Shown here: positions 17,953-27,179 of the stretch, in pieces | How the letters are laid out: every line of letters starts with the position of its first letter | Numbering within the stretch: the stretch's first letter is position 1 | From: Cellvibrio sp. PSBB023 | GTDB taxonomy: Bacteria; Pseudomonadota; Gammaproteobacteria; Pseudomonadales; Cellvibrionaceae | Length of the DNA stretch: 64,000 nt | Assembly: GCF_002007605.1 (NCBI RefSeq) | Contig: NZ_CP019799.1 | Location: 558,001 to 622,000, forward strand | Direction of reading: 5' to 3' | Notes under the pieces: generated by a model | What the model was told of the DNA's origin: nothing | What the model saw: only the letters and a program-made list of their open reading frames with translations | Databases searched by the model: none | Translations under genes and position numbers: made by a program

Positions 17953-19084
17953 GCTCGGTGTCATTATTAATCCCTACGCCGGTGTTGGTGGCAGTGTTGG
18001 TTTAAAAGGGTCCGATGGTGAGGCAATCCGCACTGAGGCCTTGGCTCTCGGCGCAGAACAGCGTGCGCCCGCACGCATGCAGCGCACACTGGAAACCATC
18101 GCAGAATTAAGCCAGCAGATTCAAGTGATGTGTTTTGCCGGTGATATGGGCGAAAGCGCCGCAAAAAATGCGGGTTTTGCGGTGCAGGTCATCGGTGCTG
18201 CAAAAAATACTCCGAGTGAACCAGAGGATACTTGTGCAGCAGCGCGCGCGTTAATGCAAGCGCAGGTAGATTTAATTTTATTCGCCGGTGGTGATGGCAC
18301 TGCACGTTTAATTGCCGATGTGGTGGGCACCGCTATGCCGGTGCTGGGTGTGCCTTCCGGTGTGAAAATGCACTCCGGTGTTTACGCCATTTCCCCTGAA
18401 GCGGCGGGTGCAATTTTGAAACAATTGTTAACCGGGCAATTGGTTAATATTGCCGAGCGCGATGTGAAAGATATCGATGAAGAAGCGTTTCGCAATGGAC
18501 AAGTGCGCGCACGTTTTTATGGCACCTTATTGGTACCGGAGGATTCGCAATACCTGCAACAAGTAAAAAATGCGGGCACTGAGCGCGATGAATTGGCGCA
18601 GCTTGATGTTGCCCAGGAAATGATTGACCAACTTCAACCGGATACGCTCTATTTGGTTGGTCCCGGATCTACTACCCATTTATTTTTGCAGCAGTTGGGG
18701 CTTGAAGGCAGTTTGTTGGGAGTGGATTTGCTGTTGAATAACGAATTAATTGCGGTAGATGTCAGTGCATCGCAGATCCTGCAGCAACTTGATGATTGTA
18801 GCCTGCCGGTAAAAATGATTATTACCGCGATTGGTGGTCAGGGGCATATCCTCGGACGCGGCAATCAACAATTCACGCCCGATATTTTACGCCGCATAGG
18901 TAAAGATAATATTCATATCATCGCCGCGCGCGGGAAAATTCTGGCGCTCAATGGGCGACCTCTATTAGTGGATACCAATGACCCACAGTTAGATAAACAG
19001 TTTGGTGGATACCGTCCAGTCATTACCGGTTACCGCGAGACGATTATCTATCCCGTTGGTTATGCGGCAGAAGGGGATTCCTGA
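17945..19084 (+). CDS. ATP-NAD kinase-like protein
   Basis: A 379-residue protein with the diacylglycerol/NAD-kinase signature GGDGT in ILFAGGDGTARLIAD (about residue 117) and an N-terminal INPYAG turn. The C-terminal GHILGRGNQQ segment matches the 'ATP-NAD kinase family' branch, which is distinct from the canonical NadK. Substrate is unknown; phosphorylation of a nucleotide, or of a small molecule such as an acetoin-type product, is possible. GTG start at 17945, inside the end of pdxB. Its stop codon region overlaps the start of the next gene (ATGA-type). Confidence 0.8.
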   Translation: MFKLGVIINPYAGVGGSVGLKGSDGEAIRTEALALGAEQRAPARMQRTLETIAELSQQIQVMCFAGDMGESAAKNAGFAVQVIGAAKNTPSEPEDTCAAARALMQAQVDLILFAGGDGTARLIADVVGTAMPVLGVPSGVKMHSGVYAISPEAAGAILKQLLTGQLVNIAERDVKDIDEEAFRNGQVRARFYGTLLVPEDSQYLQQVKNAGTERDELAQLDVAQEMIDQLQPDTLYLVGPGSTTHLFLQQLGLEGSLLGVDLLLNNELIAVDVSASQILQQLDDCSLPVKMIITAIGGQGHILGRGNQQFTPDILRRIGKDNIHIIAARGKILALNGRPLLVDTNDPQLDKQFGGYRPVITGYRETIIYPVGYAAEGDS

Positions 19085-20007
19085 TGCAGCTTATCCTGGA
19101 TCGTCTTGCGCAGCTTGCCGATAAAATGCAGGGCGCACTGGTAATCGACAGTTATAGGGTTTTTCATGGTCGTGGTCGCTGTTTTCCTGGGTTAGAATTT
19201 GTCACCGTTGATTTTTTTCAGCCCGTTATTCTTATTACATTATTTGCCGAGCCGCCTGAGTCTTGGGTTGAGCAATTAATTGCGCAAGCCCAACCACTCT
19301 TTAATCCAGGACACACCGTATTGGTGGTTCAGCGCCGCTATTTGCCGCAAGCACCCAGCGAAATACTCTGGGGCGAATTGCCTGAGTCGATATATGCGCG
19401 TCGTCGTGACTCAAGGTTTAATTTGCATTTGGCCCAGCAGCAAAATGCCGGTTATTTTTTGGATATGGAGCCGGGCCGGTTGTGGCTGGAGCAGCACGCC
19501 AGTAACAGGCGTGTACTGAATTTATTTGCCTATACCTGTGCTTTTTCTGTGGTTGCGATTGCGGCGGGCGCCGAAAAAGTGGTGAACGTGGATATGAGCA
19601 GCGCGGCGTTAAACCTTGGACGAGCAAACCATCAGTTGAATGGTTTGGCAAAAAGCCACAGTGAATTTGTGGCCGAAAATATCCTCAAGTCCTGGAGCCG
19701 CGTTAAAAAACCGGGCCCTTATGATCTGGTTATTATCGACCCGCCGTCGTACCAAAAAGGCAGCTTTATCGCCGCGAAAGATTACGCCAAAGTTATTCGT
19801 CGCCTACCGGAATTAATGCCACAGGGTGGTTTGGTGCTGGCCTGTTTGAATGCGCCGGAGTTGAGTGAGGGTTTTTTAAAACAACAATTTGATGAGCAGT
19901 GTCCGCAGGCTGAATTTATTGAGCGCTTGCAGGCACATGCGGATTTCCCCGATATAGATCCCGAGCAACAATTAAAACTCCTGATCTATAAAATCCCGAC
20001 TGCATAA
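19084..20007 (+). CDS. RlmI/RlmK-like SAM-dependent methyltransferase
   Basis: A 307-residue class I methyltransferase. It has the SAM-binding VLNLFAYTCAFS motif (about 140-151), acidic NVDMS, and the IIDPPSYQKGSF catalytic loop typical of the RlmI/RlmK/YccW-type rRNA (m5C or m2G) group. The N-terminal part lacks an obvious PUA domain, so the substrate cannot be assigned. It is the last gene of the pdxB operon, and a perfect-stem terminator follows. Confidence 0.75.
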   Translation: MQLILDRLAQLADKMQGALVIDSYRVFHGRGRCFPGLEFVTVDFFQPVILITLFAEPPESWVEQLIAQAQPLFNPGHTVLVVQRRYLPQAPSEILWGELPESIYARRRDSRFNLHLAQQQNAGYFLDMEPGRLWLEQHASNRRVLNLFAYTCAFSVVAIAAGAEKVVNVDMSSAALNLGRANHQLNGLAKSHSEFVAENILKSWSRVKKPGPYDLVIIDPPSYQKGSFIAAKDYAKVIRRLPELMPQGGLVLACLNAPELSEGFLKQQFDEQCPQAEFIERLQAHADFPDIDPEQQLKLLIYKIPTA

Positions 20008-20012
20008 GCGCG

Positions 20013-20047
20013 ACATAAAAAACCAGCACAAGGCTGGTTTTTTATGT
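20013..20047. terminator. Strong bidirectional terminator between the methyltransferase gene and alaA
   Basis: A perfect 15-base stem: ACATAAAAAACCAGC (20013-20027) pairs with GCTGGTTTTTTATGT (20033-20047) around ACAAG. A and T runs are inside the arms, so it works for both convergent transcripts. Confidence 0.9.
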
Positions 20048-20062
20048 AATCAATGCATGTGT

Positions 20063-21277
20063 TTATTGCGAGTAGCGCGACAGGAAATCACCAAAACGGT
20101 TGATGGCTTTGGTCAGGTCATCTTCACGCGGCAAGAATACAATGCGGAAGTGATCGCTGTTCGGCCAGTTAAAAGCGGTGCCCTGAACCAGCAATACTTT
20201 TTCCTGGATCAAAAAGTCCAGCACCATTTGCTGGTCATCTTTGATTTTGTAGCGATTCAAATCAATTTTGGGGAACAGGTACATGGCACCGCGCGGTTTA
20301 ACACAAGACACGCCGGGAATATCTGCCAGCGCCTTAAGTGCGGCATCGCGCTGATCGCGCAGGCGTCCGCCCGGTACAATCAATTCGTTAATACTTTGAT
20401 AGCCACCCAATGCAGTTTGTACCGCATACATGGCGGGCACATTGGCGCAGAGGCGCATGGAGGCGAGCATTTCCAAGCCTTCAATATAGCTGCGTGCACG
20501 GTGTTTCGCTCCGCTGATAACCATCCAGCCGGAGCGGAAGCCGGCGAGGCGATAGGCTTTGGATAGGCCATTGAAGGTTACGCAGAGGACGTCCTGGGCC
20601 AGTTTGCCCATGGGGATAAACTCGGCATCGTCATAAAGAATCTTGCTGTAAATTTCGTCGGCAAAAATAATCAGGTTGTGGCGGCGGGCCAGTTCAACCA
20701 ATGATTCCAGCAGATCCTGACTGTAAACCGAACCGGTTGGGTTATTGGGGTTAATCACCACAATACCGCGGGTTTTATCGGTGATTTTGCTTTCAATGTC
20801 AGCCAGATCCGGGAACCAATCGGATTGCTCATCGCACAGGTAGTGACGGGCTTTGCCACCTGCGAGATTTACCGCTGCCGTCCACAGTGGGTAATCGGGA
20901 GCGGGTACCAGAATTTCATCGCCGTTATTGAGCAGCGCTTGCATGGCCATCACGATTAATTCGCTCGCGCCATTGCCGAGGAAAATATCTTCAATATCGA
21001 CACCGGGCACCTGGATGCGCTGGCACTCTTGCATAATCGCTTTGCGCGCTGCAAACAGGCCTTTGGAGGCGGTGTAACCTTCCGCGTTGGGAAGGTTGTA
21101 AATAACGTCCTGAATAATTTCATCCGGCGCGGCGAAGCCAAAGGGCGCGGGGTTGCCAATATTCAGTTTAAGAATGCGGTGGCCTTCTTCTTCGAGGCGG
21201 TAGGCGTGCTCCAGTACGGGGCCGCGAATGTCATAACAAACTCCATTGAGTTTGTCGGATTTCTTAATCGGGTTCAT
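20063..21277 (-). CDS. alaA: AlaA-type glutamate-pyruvate aminotransferase
   Basis: A 404-residue class I PLP aminotransferase closely matching the AlaA (YfbQ) pattern: MNPIKKSDKLNGVCYDIRGP start, NPNNPTG turn (177-182), DEIYSKI, and the PLP-binding lysine K240 in FNGLSKAYRLAG. It makes alanine from pyruvate and glutamate. Length equals E. coli AlaA (405). It is divergent from msrB with 96 bp between starts. Confidence 0.92.
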   Translation of the reverse strand: MNPIKKSDKLNGVCYDIRGPVLEHAYRLEEEGHRILKLNIGNPAPFGFAAPDEIIQDVIYNLPNAEGYTASKGLFAARKAIMQECQRIQVPGVDIEDIFLGNGASELIVMAMQALLNNGDEILVPAPDYPLWTAAVNLAGGKARHYLCDEQSDWFPDLADIESKITDKTRGIVVINPNNPTGSVYSQDLLESLVELARRHNLIIFADEIYSKILYDDAEFIPMGKLAQDVLCVTFNGLSKAYRLAGFRSGWMVISGAKHRARSYIEGLEMLASMRLCANVPAMYAVQTALGGYQSINELIVPGGRLRDQRDAALKALADIPGVSCVKPRGAMYLFPKIDLNRYKIKDDQQMVLDFLIQEKVLLVQGTAFNWPNSDHFRIVFLPREDDLTKAINRFGDFLSRYSQ

Positions 21278-21373
21278 TTGCAGTAAGATGCCTTGGATGC
21301 GGTCGTGCGTGATTGCGGTGGAAAAGCGCCCAAATAATCGACCTTAACCAGTTGATCTGTCAAGGAAATCCTT

Positions 21374-21775
21374 ATGGCTGATAACGAAAACTTTAGCGCT
21401 GACTACTGGCGTGAAAAATTAACCCCTGAGCAGTATCGGATTTGCCGTGAAAAGGGCACAGAACGCCCGTTTACCGGTGAGTATTGGCAGCAATTTAACC
21501 CCGGTAATTACCGCTGCCGCTGCTGTGGCGAACTGTTGTTTGCGGCCGATACCAAGTTTGATGCGGGTTGTGGCTGGCCGAGTTTTTATGCACCGGTCAA
21601 CAAGGCGGCGATTCGTGAGCATTTGGACAGGAGTCACGGCATGTATCGCACAGAAGTTGTGTGTCGTCATTGCGATTGTCATCTGGGGCATGTATTCACC
21701 GATGGCCCTGAGCCGACTGGATTGCGCTATTGCATTAACTCCGCGTCTATTTTGTTTGTGCCCAGCGAACCCTGA
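21374..21775 (+). CDS. msrB: MsrB, peptide methionine-(R)-sulfoxide reductase
   Basis: A 133-residue enzyme that repairs methionine-R-sulfoxide in proteins. Zinc is held by C48/C51 and C97/C100. The catalytic cysteine is C120 in [11 protein letters not shown], and C66 in GCGWPSF is the probable resolving residue. There is no signal peptide, so it is cytoplasmic. AAGGAAATCC lies upstream of the ATG. Confidence 0.95.
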   Translation: MADNENFSADYWREKLTPEQYRICREKGTERPFTGEYWQQFNPGNYRCRCCGELLFAADTKFDAGCGWPSFYAPVNKAAIREHLDRSHGMYRTEVVCRHCDCHLGHVFTDGPEPTGLRYCINSASILFVPSEP

Positions 21776-21780
21776 TTAAC

Positions 21781-21818
21781 AGGTGCTCCCATCGCTGGAG
21801 CACCTTCCTCCTTTTCTC
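21781..21818 (+). terminator. Terminator after msrB
   Basis: AGGTGCTCC (21781-21789) pairs with GGAGCACCT (21797-21805), followed by a pyrimidine-rich stretch with few consecutive T. Confidence 0.6.
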
Positions 21819-21848
21819 CACATTTGCTGCTAAGCGTCTGATTTTGTA

Positions 21849-21867
21849 AACAAATGTTAAATTTGTT
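21849..21867. promoter_or_regulatory. AT-rich inverted repeat upstream of the first RND pump
   Basis: AACAAAT and ATTTGTT are separated by five bases, about 140 bp before the adaptor gene. It has the symmetry of a repressor operator, but no regulator gene is adjacent. Confidence 0.3.
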
Positions 21868-22006
21868 CCTTGGCCTTGTGTGCGTCACATCCTTTGTTCA
21901 TCTTGCTACGTACGAGTAATCCAATAATACAGTTAACCACTCACTTTACCGGGTATCGTGCACATAACATTTAAATGACCGCGATACTTTTCCCTGGGAG
22001 ATAGCT

Positions 22007-23134
22007 ATGAAGTTTTCATTACCGTGTAGGACTCGCGGTACACCTCTTATGCCTTTTGCATTGTGCGCGCTACTGGGCTCATTAAATGCACTGGCGCAGC
22101 CACCAGCCGCCAAGGGCGCTACAGAGGTCATTGTTCAGCCTGCCAGCATGGCACAACTAACTACCACTATTGAGGCGTTGGGCAGTTTGCGTGCAAACGA
22201 GACGATTACACTCACTTCCAATGAAACTAAAAAAATTACGCGCATTAATTTTGATGATGGTCAACGTGTGGAAAAGGGGCAGATACTGGTTGAGATGACC
22301 AGCCGTGAAGAATCTGCATTGTTGGAAGAGGCGCGCTTCAATACCGATGAGGCCAAGAAACAATTGGATCGCGTGCGTGAACTGGCTAATCGCGGTGCAG
22401 CGTCGCAATCTGAACTGGATCAACGTATTCGCGAATTTGAAGCAGCACGTGCGCGCTACAACGCGACCGAATCGCGTTTGAAGGATCTGGTGTTATTAGC
22501 GCCGTTTTCCGGTGTAGTGGGGTTGCGTCAAGTCAGCGTGGGCGCCTTGGTGTCACCGGGCAATACCATTACTACCCTGAACGATGATTCCAAAATGAAA
22601 CTGGACTTCACCGTGCCGGCCATTTATTTGCGTAGCCTGGCCAAAGGTTTGCCCGTTGTAGCCAAAAGTCGCGACTTGGGTGATAAAGAATTCCAGGGCG
22701 AAGTAGTCAGTATTGATAACCAAATTGACGAAGTAACCCGAGCAATCAAAGTGCGTGCGTTGTTGGATAATAAGCAGCATGAGCTGAAGCAGGGCATGTT
22801 GATGCTGGTGGATTTAAAAGCGGCATCGCGCGATGCAGTCGTGATTTCTGAATCCGCATTAGTGCCCCTGGCGAGTAATAACTTCGTGTTTGTATTGCAA
22901 GAAGCGGAAGGTGGTCCGGTAGTGGAACGTCGCCAAATTACCATTGGCGAGCGTTTTCCTGGCGCGGTGGAAGTGCTGAGTGGATTGAGCCCCGGCGATA
23001 AACTCGTCACTCACGGGTTGCAAAAAATTCGCCCCGGTCAAAAGGTGCGCGTATTGGCAGAGGAGAAACCTTTTGCTGAGAAAGCGGGCGAGGCACTGCA
23101 TCTGTCCGATTTAATTAAAACCAATAATAACTGA
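22007..23134 (+). CDS. RND efflux periplasmic adaptor (membrane fusion protein)
   Basis: A 375-residue HlyD/AcrA-family adaptor. The signal peptide ends near residue 31 (LNALAQ). Lipoyl halves (about 60-105 and 155-185) flank a short coiled-coil hairpin (about 100-155, rich in E, A and R), then a beta-barrel and membrane-proximal domain follow. It joins the inner-membrane pump to an outer-membrane channel. The pump gene follows 11 bp downstream. No TolC-like gene is nearby, so a shared channel is likely. Substrate unknown. Confidence 0.88.
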   Translation: MKFSLPCRTRGTPLMPFALCALLGSLNALAQPPAAKGATEVIVQPASMAQLTTTIEALGSLRANETITLTSNETKKITRINFDDGQRVEKGQILVEMTSREESALLEEARFNTDEAKKQLDRVRELANRGAASQSELDQRIREFEAARARYNATESRLKDLVLLAPFSGVVGLRQVSVGALVSPGNTITTLNDDSKMKLDFTVPAIYLRSLAKGLPVVAKSRDLGDKEFQGEVVSIDNQIDEVTRAIKVRALLDNKQHELKQGMLMLVDLKAASRDAVVISESALVPLASNNFVFVLQEAEGGPVVERRQITIGERFPGAVEVLSGLSPGDKLVTHGLQKIRPGQKVRVLAEEKPFAEKAGEALHLSDLIKTNNN

Positions 23135-23144
23135 GGGCTAACCC

Positions 23145-26100
23145 ATGATGCTCTCGGATGTGTCCATCAAGCGCCCGGTATTTGCCTCGGTGCTATCCAT
23201 TTTATTAATCGCGTTTGGCATAGTCGCTTTTGAGCGGCTCACCTTGCGCGAATATCCCAACATAGATCCACCAGTGGTGTCCATTCGCACCAGCTACCCG
23301 GGTGCGGCGGCAAATATTGTGGAAACACGTATCACCAAAGTGATTGAAGACCGCATCTCCGGTGTGGAAGGCATTCGTTATATCGAATCCTCCAGCGAAA
23401 ATGGTGTTTCCAATATTGTGGTGCAATTTGAAACCGGCTATGACATGGACGCAGCAGCCAATGATATTCGTGATAGGGTGGCGCGCGCCTTGGGGAATTT
23501 ACCCGACGAGGCAGATCCGCCGGAAGTGCAAAAAGTCAGCTCCGATGAAGATGTGATTCTCTGGTTCAATTTTGCCGGCGAAAACATGACCATGCCGGAG
23601 CTTTCCGATTACGCCCAGCGTTATTTGGTGGATCGCTTTTCAGTAATCAACGGTGTGGCGCGGGTGCGCATTGGCGGCGAGCAACGCTATGCCATGCGCC
23701 TGTGGCTGGATCGCCGTGAGCTGGCCGCGCGCAACCTCACCGTAAACGATGTGGAAGCCGCACTGCGCGCTGAAAATATTGAATTGCCCGCAGGCAGCAT
23801 TGAATCCCTGGAGCGACAATTTACAGTGCGCATGGCGCGCTCCTATCGCACTGTGGATGAATTCAGTCGCTTGGTGGTACGGCGTGGTGATGATGGTCAC
23901 CTGACGCGCCTCGGAGATATTGCCAAAGTAGAAAAGGGCACCGAGGAAGATCGCAATTTATTTCGCGGCAACGGTGTTACACAAGTCGGTATTGGTATTG
24001 TCAAACAATCCACAGCCAATACGATTGATGTGGCGCGCGGCGCAAAAGCCGAGCGCGATAAAATCAATGCTATTTTACCTAAAGGCATGAGCCTTGAAGA
24101 CAGTTACGACAGTTCGATATTTGTAGAGCGTGCCATTCATGAAGTCTATATCACGCTAGCCATTGCCATCGGCTTGGTGGTGTTGGTGATCTACTTATTT
24201 CTGGGCAGTGTGCGCGCCATGTTGGTGCCTGCTGTCGCTGTACCTGTATCCATTATTGCGACCTTCACCGTGCTGGCGGCGTTGGATTTTTCCGTCAATA
24301 TGCTTACCTTGCTTGCGCTGGTATTAGCGATAGGGTTAGTGGTGGACGATGCCATTGTGGTGTTGGAAAACATTGTTCGGCACATTGAGGAAAAAGGTAA
24401 AACACCGCTGTTGGCGGCGGTAGATGGAACACGTGAAGTGGGTTTTGCCGTAATTGCGACAACACTGGTATTGATTGCGATTTTTGTGCCGATTATTTTT
24501 CTCAAGGGCGATATAGGGCGATTATTTTCCGAATTCGCGATCACAATGGCCGCCGCCGTGGCCTTCTCCTCACTTATTGCTTTGACGCTTTCGCCGATGC
24601 TGGCGTCCAAGGTGTTGGTGCGTAACGAAAATAAAAATAATTTTGTAGAAAAAATTAATCAGGGCATGTTGCGCCTGCGGTTGAAATACCAGAACTCCAT
24701 TCGTTTTTGCTTGCGTCATACCAAGGCGGTGGTAGTTATTTTCGCATTGCTGATTCTGGCTATGTTTTATGTGGTTAAAAGTTTGCCGTCTGAATATGCG
24801 CCGCGTGAAGATCGCGGGACATTTTTTGTGATGGTAAATGGACCGGAAGGTGCAAGTTACGCCTACATGGAAGAATACATGACCGAGATTGAAAACCGCA
24901 TGATGAAGTATGTGGAAGCCGGTGAGATTAATCGCCTAATGGTGCGTGCACCACGTGGCTTTGGTGCGGTGGAAAGTTTTAACTCGGGCATGATCATTGC
25001 CGTCATGAATGACTGGAGCCTGCGCCGCGATGCCTTTGTGGTGATGGAAGAAATCCGCCAGAAACTGGCTGATTTACCCGGCGTAACTGCCGCACCGGTT
25101 ATGCGTCAGGGCTTTGGATCGCAAGCGCAAAAACCGGTGCAGTTTGTACTGGGTGGCGGCACCTATGCTGAGTTGGCCGAGTGGCGCGATATTTTGCTTG
25201 AAAAGTTGGAGGCAAATAACCCCGGCTTAACGGCGATTGATTGGGATTACAAAGAAACCAAACCGCAAATTGAAGTGCTGATCGATACCAATCGCGCTGC
25301 TGATCTGGGTGTGAGTGTTAATAATATCGGCCGTACCCTGGAGGCGATGCTGGGGTCGCGCCGTGCGACAACTTACATTGACGATGGTGAAGAGTACGAT
25401 GTCATCATGCAGGGTGAGCGGCACGAGCAGCGCACTACTACCAGTTTGGAAAATATGTATGTGCGTTCCGAGCGCAGTGGCGAGTTAATCCCACTGGCAA
25501 ACTTGGTAACACTGAAAGAAATGGCCGATGCGAGTCGCTTGAATCGCTACAACCGTATGCGTTCCTTAACCATTGAAGCAAACCTCGCTGATAATCTCGC
25601 CTTGGGCGATGCACTGGCGCACTTGAATGGATTGGTGCGCGAGCATTTACCCGCGACAGCGATGGTGGATTACAAGGGGCTATCGCGGGATTTCCAAACC
25701 GCAGGTGGCTCGGTGATGTTTATTTTCTTGCTCGGTATTTTGATTACCTTTTTGGTACTCGCCGCCCAGTTTGAAAGTTATGTGCATCCTTTTGTAATTA
25801 TGTTGACCGTCCCACTGGCTATTTTTGGCGGTATGTTGGGGCTCTATGTCACTGGCAGTAGCCTCAATCTCTACTCGCAAATTGGTTTGATTATGTTGGT
25901 TGGGCTTGCAGCGAAAAATGGTATTTTGATTGTCGAGTTTGTTAATCAATTACGCGATCGCGGCGTGGAGTTTAACGAAGCTTTATTGGAAGCGTCATCG
26001 GCTCGTTTGCGTCCAATCCTGATGACCAGTTTAACCGCCGTTGCCGGTGCTGTTCCCTTGGTAATTTCCTCTGGTGCCGGTGCAGAAACACGGTTCGTTA

Positions 26101-26261
26101 TAGGTACAGTGGTCATTGCCGGTGTGATTGTGGCGACCATCCTGACTTTGTTTTTGGTGCCCGTAGCCTACAGTTTGTTGGCTCGCAATACTGGCTCACC
26201 CGGTGATGTCGCTCGCCAGTTAACGCAGGATCAGGCGCGTTACAGCGGCGAAGAAGATTAA
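23145..26261 (+). CDS. RND (HAE1/AcrB-type) efflux pump, inner-membrane subunit
   Basis: A 1038-residue proton-driven RND transporter of normal length for the AcrB family. The N-terminal helix MLSDVSIKRPVFASVLSILL is typical. The proton-relay helix GLVVDDAIVVLENI (about 400-413) carries the paired aspartates, and twelve membrane helices in two groups of six flank large periplasmic loops. The MdtB/MexF-like groups are possible relatives, but substrate cannot be told from sequence. Start ATG ATG with GAGG upstream. Confidence 0.93.
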   Translation: MMLSDVSIKRPVFASVLSILLIAFGIVAFERLTLREYPNIDPPVVSIRTSYPGAAANIVETRITKVIEDRISGVEGIRYIESSSENGVSNIVVQFETGYDMDAAANDIRDRVARALGNLPDEADPPEVQKVSSDEDVILWFNFAGENMTMPELSDYAQRYLVDRFSVINGVARVRIGGEQRYAMRLWLDRRELAARNLTVNDVEAALRAENIELPAGSIESLERQFTVRMARSYRTVDEFSRLVVRRGDDGHLTRLGDIAKVEKGTEEDRNLFRGNGVTQVGIGIVKQSTANTIDVARGAKAERDKINAILPKGMSLEDSYDSSIFVERAIHEVYITLAIAIGLVVLVIYLFLGSVRAMLVPAVAVPVSIIATFTVLAALDFSVNMLTLLALVLAIGLVVDDAIVVLENIVRHIEEKGKTPLLAAVDGTREVGFAVIATTLVLIAIFVPIIFLKGDIGRLFSEFAITMAAAVAFSSLIALTLSPMLASKVLVRNENKNNFVEKINQGMLRLRLKYQNSIRFCLRHTKAVVVIFALLILAMFYVVKSLPSEYAPREDRGTFFVMVNGPEGASYAYMEEYMTEIENRMMKYVEAGEINRLMVRAPRGFGAVESFNSGMIIAVMNDWSLRRDAFVVMEEIRQKLADLPGVTAAPVMRQGFGSQAQKPVQFVLGGGTYAELAEWRDILLEKLEANNPGLTAIDWDYKETKPQIEVLIDTNRAADLGVSVNNIGRTLEAMLGSRRATTYIDDGEEYDVIMQGERHEQRTTTSLENMYVRSERSGELIPLANLVTLKEMADASRLNRYNRMRSLTIEANLADNLALGDALAHLNGLVREHLPATAMVDYKGLSRDFQTAGGSVMFIFLLGILITFLVLAAQFESYVHPFVIMLTVPLAIFGGMLGLYVTGSSLNLYSQIGLIMLVGLAAKNGILIVEFVNQLRDRGVEFNEALLEASSARLRPILMTSLTAVAGAVPLVISSGAGAETRFVIGTVVIAGVIVATILTLFLVPVAYSLLARNTGSPGDVARQLTQDQARYSGEED

Positions 26262-26280
26262 ATAATTCCTGCTTGATGCA

Positions 26281-26316
26281 ATAAGGGCGATACTGACTAG
26301 TCAGTATCGCCCTTAT
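26281..26316. repeat. Perfect 36-bp palindrome after the RND operon
   Basis: ATAAGGGCGATACTGA and its exact complement TCAGTATCGCCCTTAT flank a central CTAG. It lies 20 bp past the pump stop and probably ends the RND transcript, although no T run follows directly. Confidence 0.7.
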
Positions 26317-26431
26317 TCGTTAGTATCCATTCCATTATAAAAACAGTTGTTGTCGGCAATATTCCGGTTAACCCTTGTGTTGTTACCTCCCTACTATAAA
26401 AGGAGCAGTAATACTATTACTGCGGATTGCT

Positions 26432-27133
26432 ATGAAAAATACTTCACCACTCACAATTCCCTGTCTTTCTCTTTGTTTTTCTTTTTTAATGGCCTGCACC
26501 AGCGTTACGCCTGCTGAAAAGCACTCATCCTTGTGGAAAATAGATTCGCTGGCGACTATTGGCGGCGCCACAGTGGCTGTGTCCGGCGATCCGCAAGTCA
26601 TCACAACCGCCTATGGTAAAGCGGTGCGTTTTGATGGCGATGGTGATCGTTTGCTGGTTGATACTAATCCCTTAGTGGGGGCGCAGGAATTTACGGTTGA
26701 AATTTTCTTTAATCCCGCCGATGCCTATCCCAATAATTGGGAGCCACGTTTTTTTCATATCGAAGCGGAGGATAACCCGAATCGCCGCATCACCATTGAG
26801 TTACGATTAAACGATAAAAAGCAGTGGTACCTGGATGCTTACATCAAATCAGAAACGTCACAATTTACACTGATTGACCCTACCAAAGTTCACCCTGTAG
26901 GCCAGTGGGCGCACGCAGCGGTGACTTATAAAGACGGTGAGTTTGTGTCCTACGTAAATGGTGTGCGCGAATTAAGTGCGCAAGTTAACTATTTGCCAAT
27001 TGCAGCGCAGGCTAAAACCTCTATTGGTGCGCGTATGAATCAAGTGCATTGGTTTAACGGGGATATTGCACAGGTGCGAATTAGCAAAACAGCCCTGACG
27101 CCTGAACAGTTTTTTATTCCGCAGCCTAAATAA
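26432..27133 (+). CDS. LamG-like (concanavalin A-fold) lipoprotein
   Basis: A 233-residue predicted lipoprotein. The lipobox SFLMAC puts the lipidated Cys at residue 22. The mature protein is a LamG/Laminin_G_3-type beta-sandwich: VRFDGDGDRLLVD near the start, then WAHAAVTYKDGEFVSYVNGV and GDIAQVRISKTALT near the end. Such domains bind sugars or proteins at the cell surface; no catalytic motif is seen. The ATG at 26432 is chosen because the longer frame from 26375 would bury the signal peptide. No operon partner. Confidence 0.8.
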   Translation: MKNTSPLTIPCLSLCFSFLMACTSVTPAEKHSSLWKIDSLATIGGATVAVSGDPQVITTAYGKAVRFDGDGDRLLVDTNPLVGAQEFTVEIFFNPADAYPNNWEPRFFHIEAEDNPNRRITIELRLNDKKQWYLDAYIKSETSQFTLIDPTKVHPVGQWAHAAVTYKDGEFVSYVNGVRELSAQVNYLPIAAQAKTSIGARMNQVHWFNGDIAQVRISKTALTPEQFFIPQPK

Positions 27134-27134
27134 T

Positions 27135-27164
27135 GTTTGGCCCATCATAAGTGATGGGCCAAAC
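27135..27164. terminator. Inverted repeat between convergent genes
   Basis: GTTTGGCCCATCA (27135-27147) pairs with TGATGGGCCAAAC (27152-27164) around TAAG. It is between the LamG gene and the minus-strand gene at 27180. No strong T run. Confidence 0.55.
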
Positions 27165-27179
27165 GCGATTGAATTGAAC

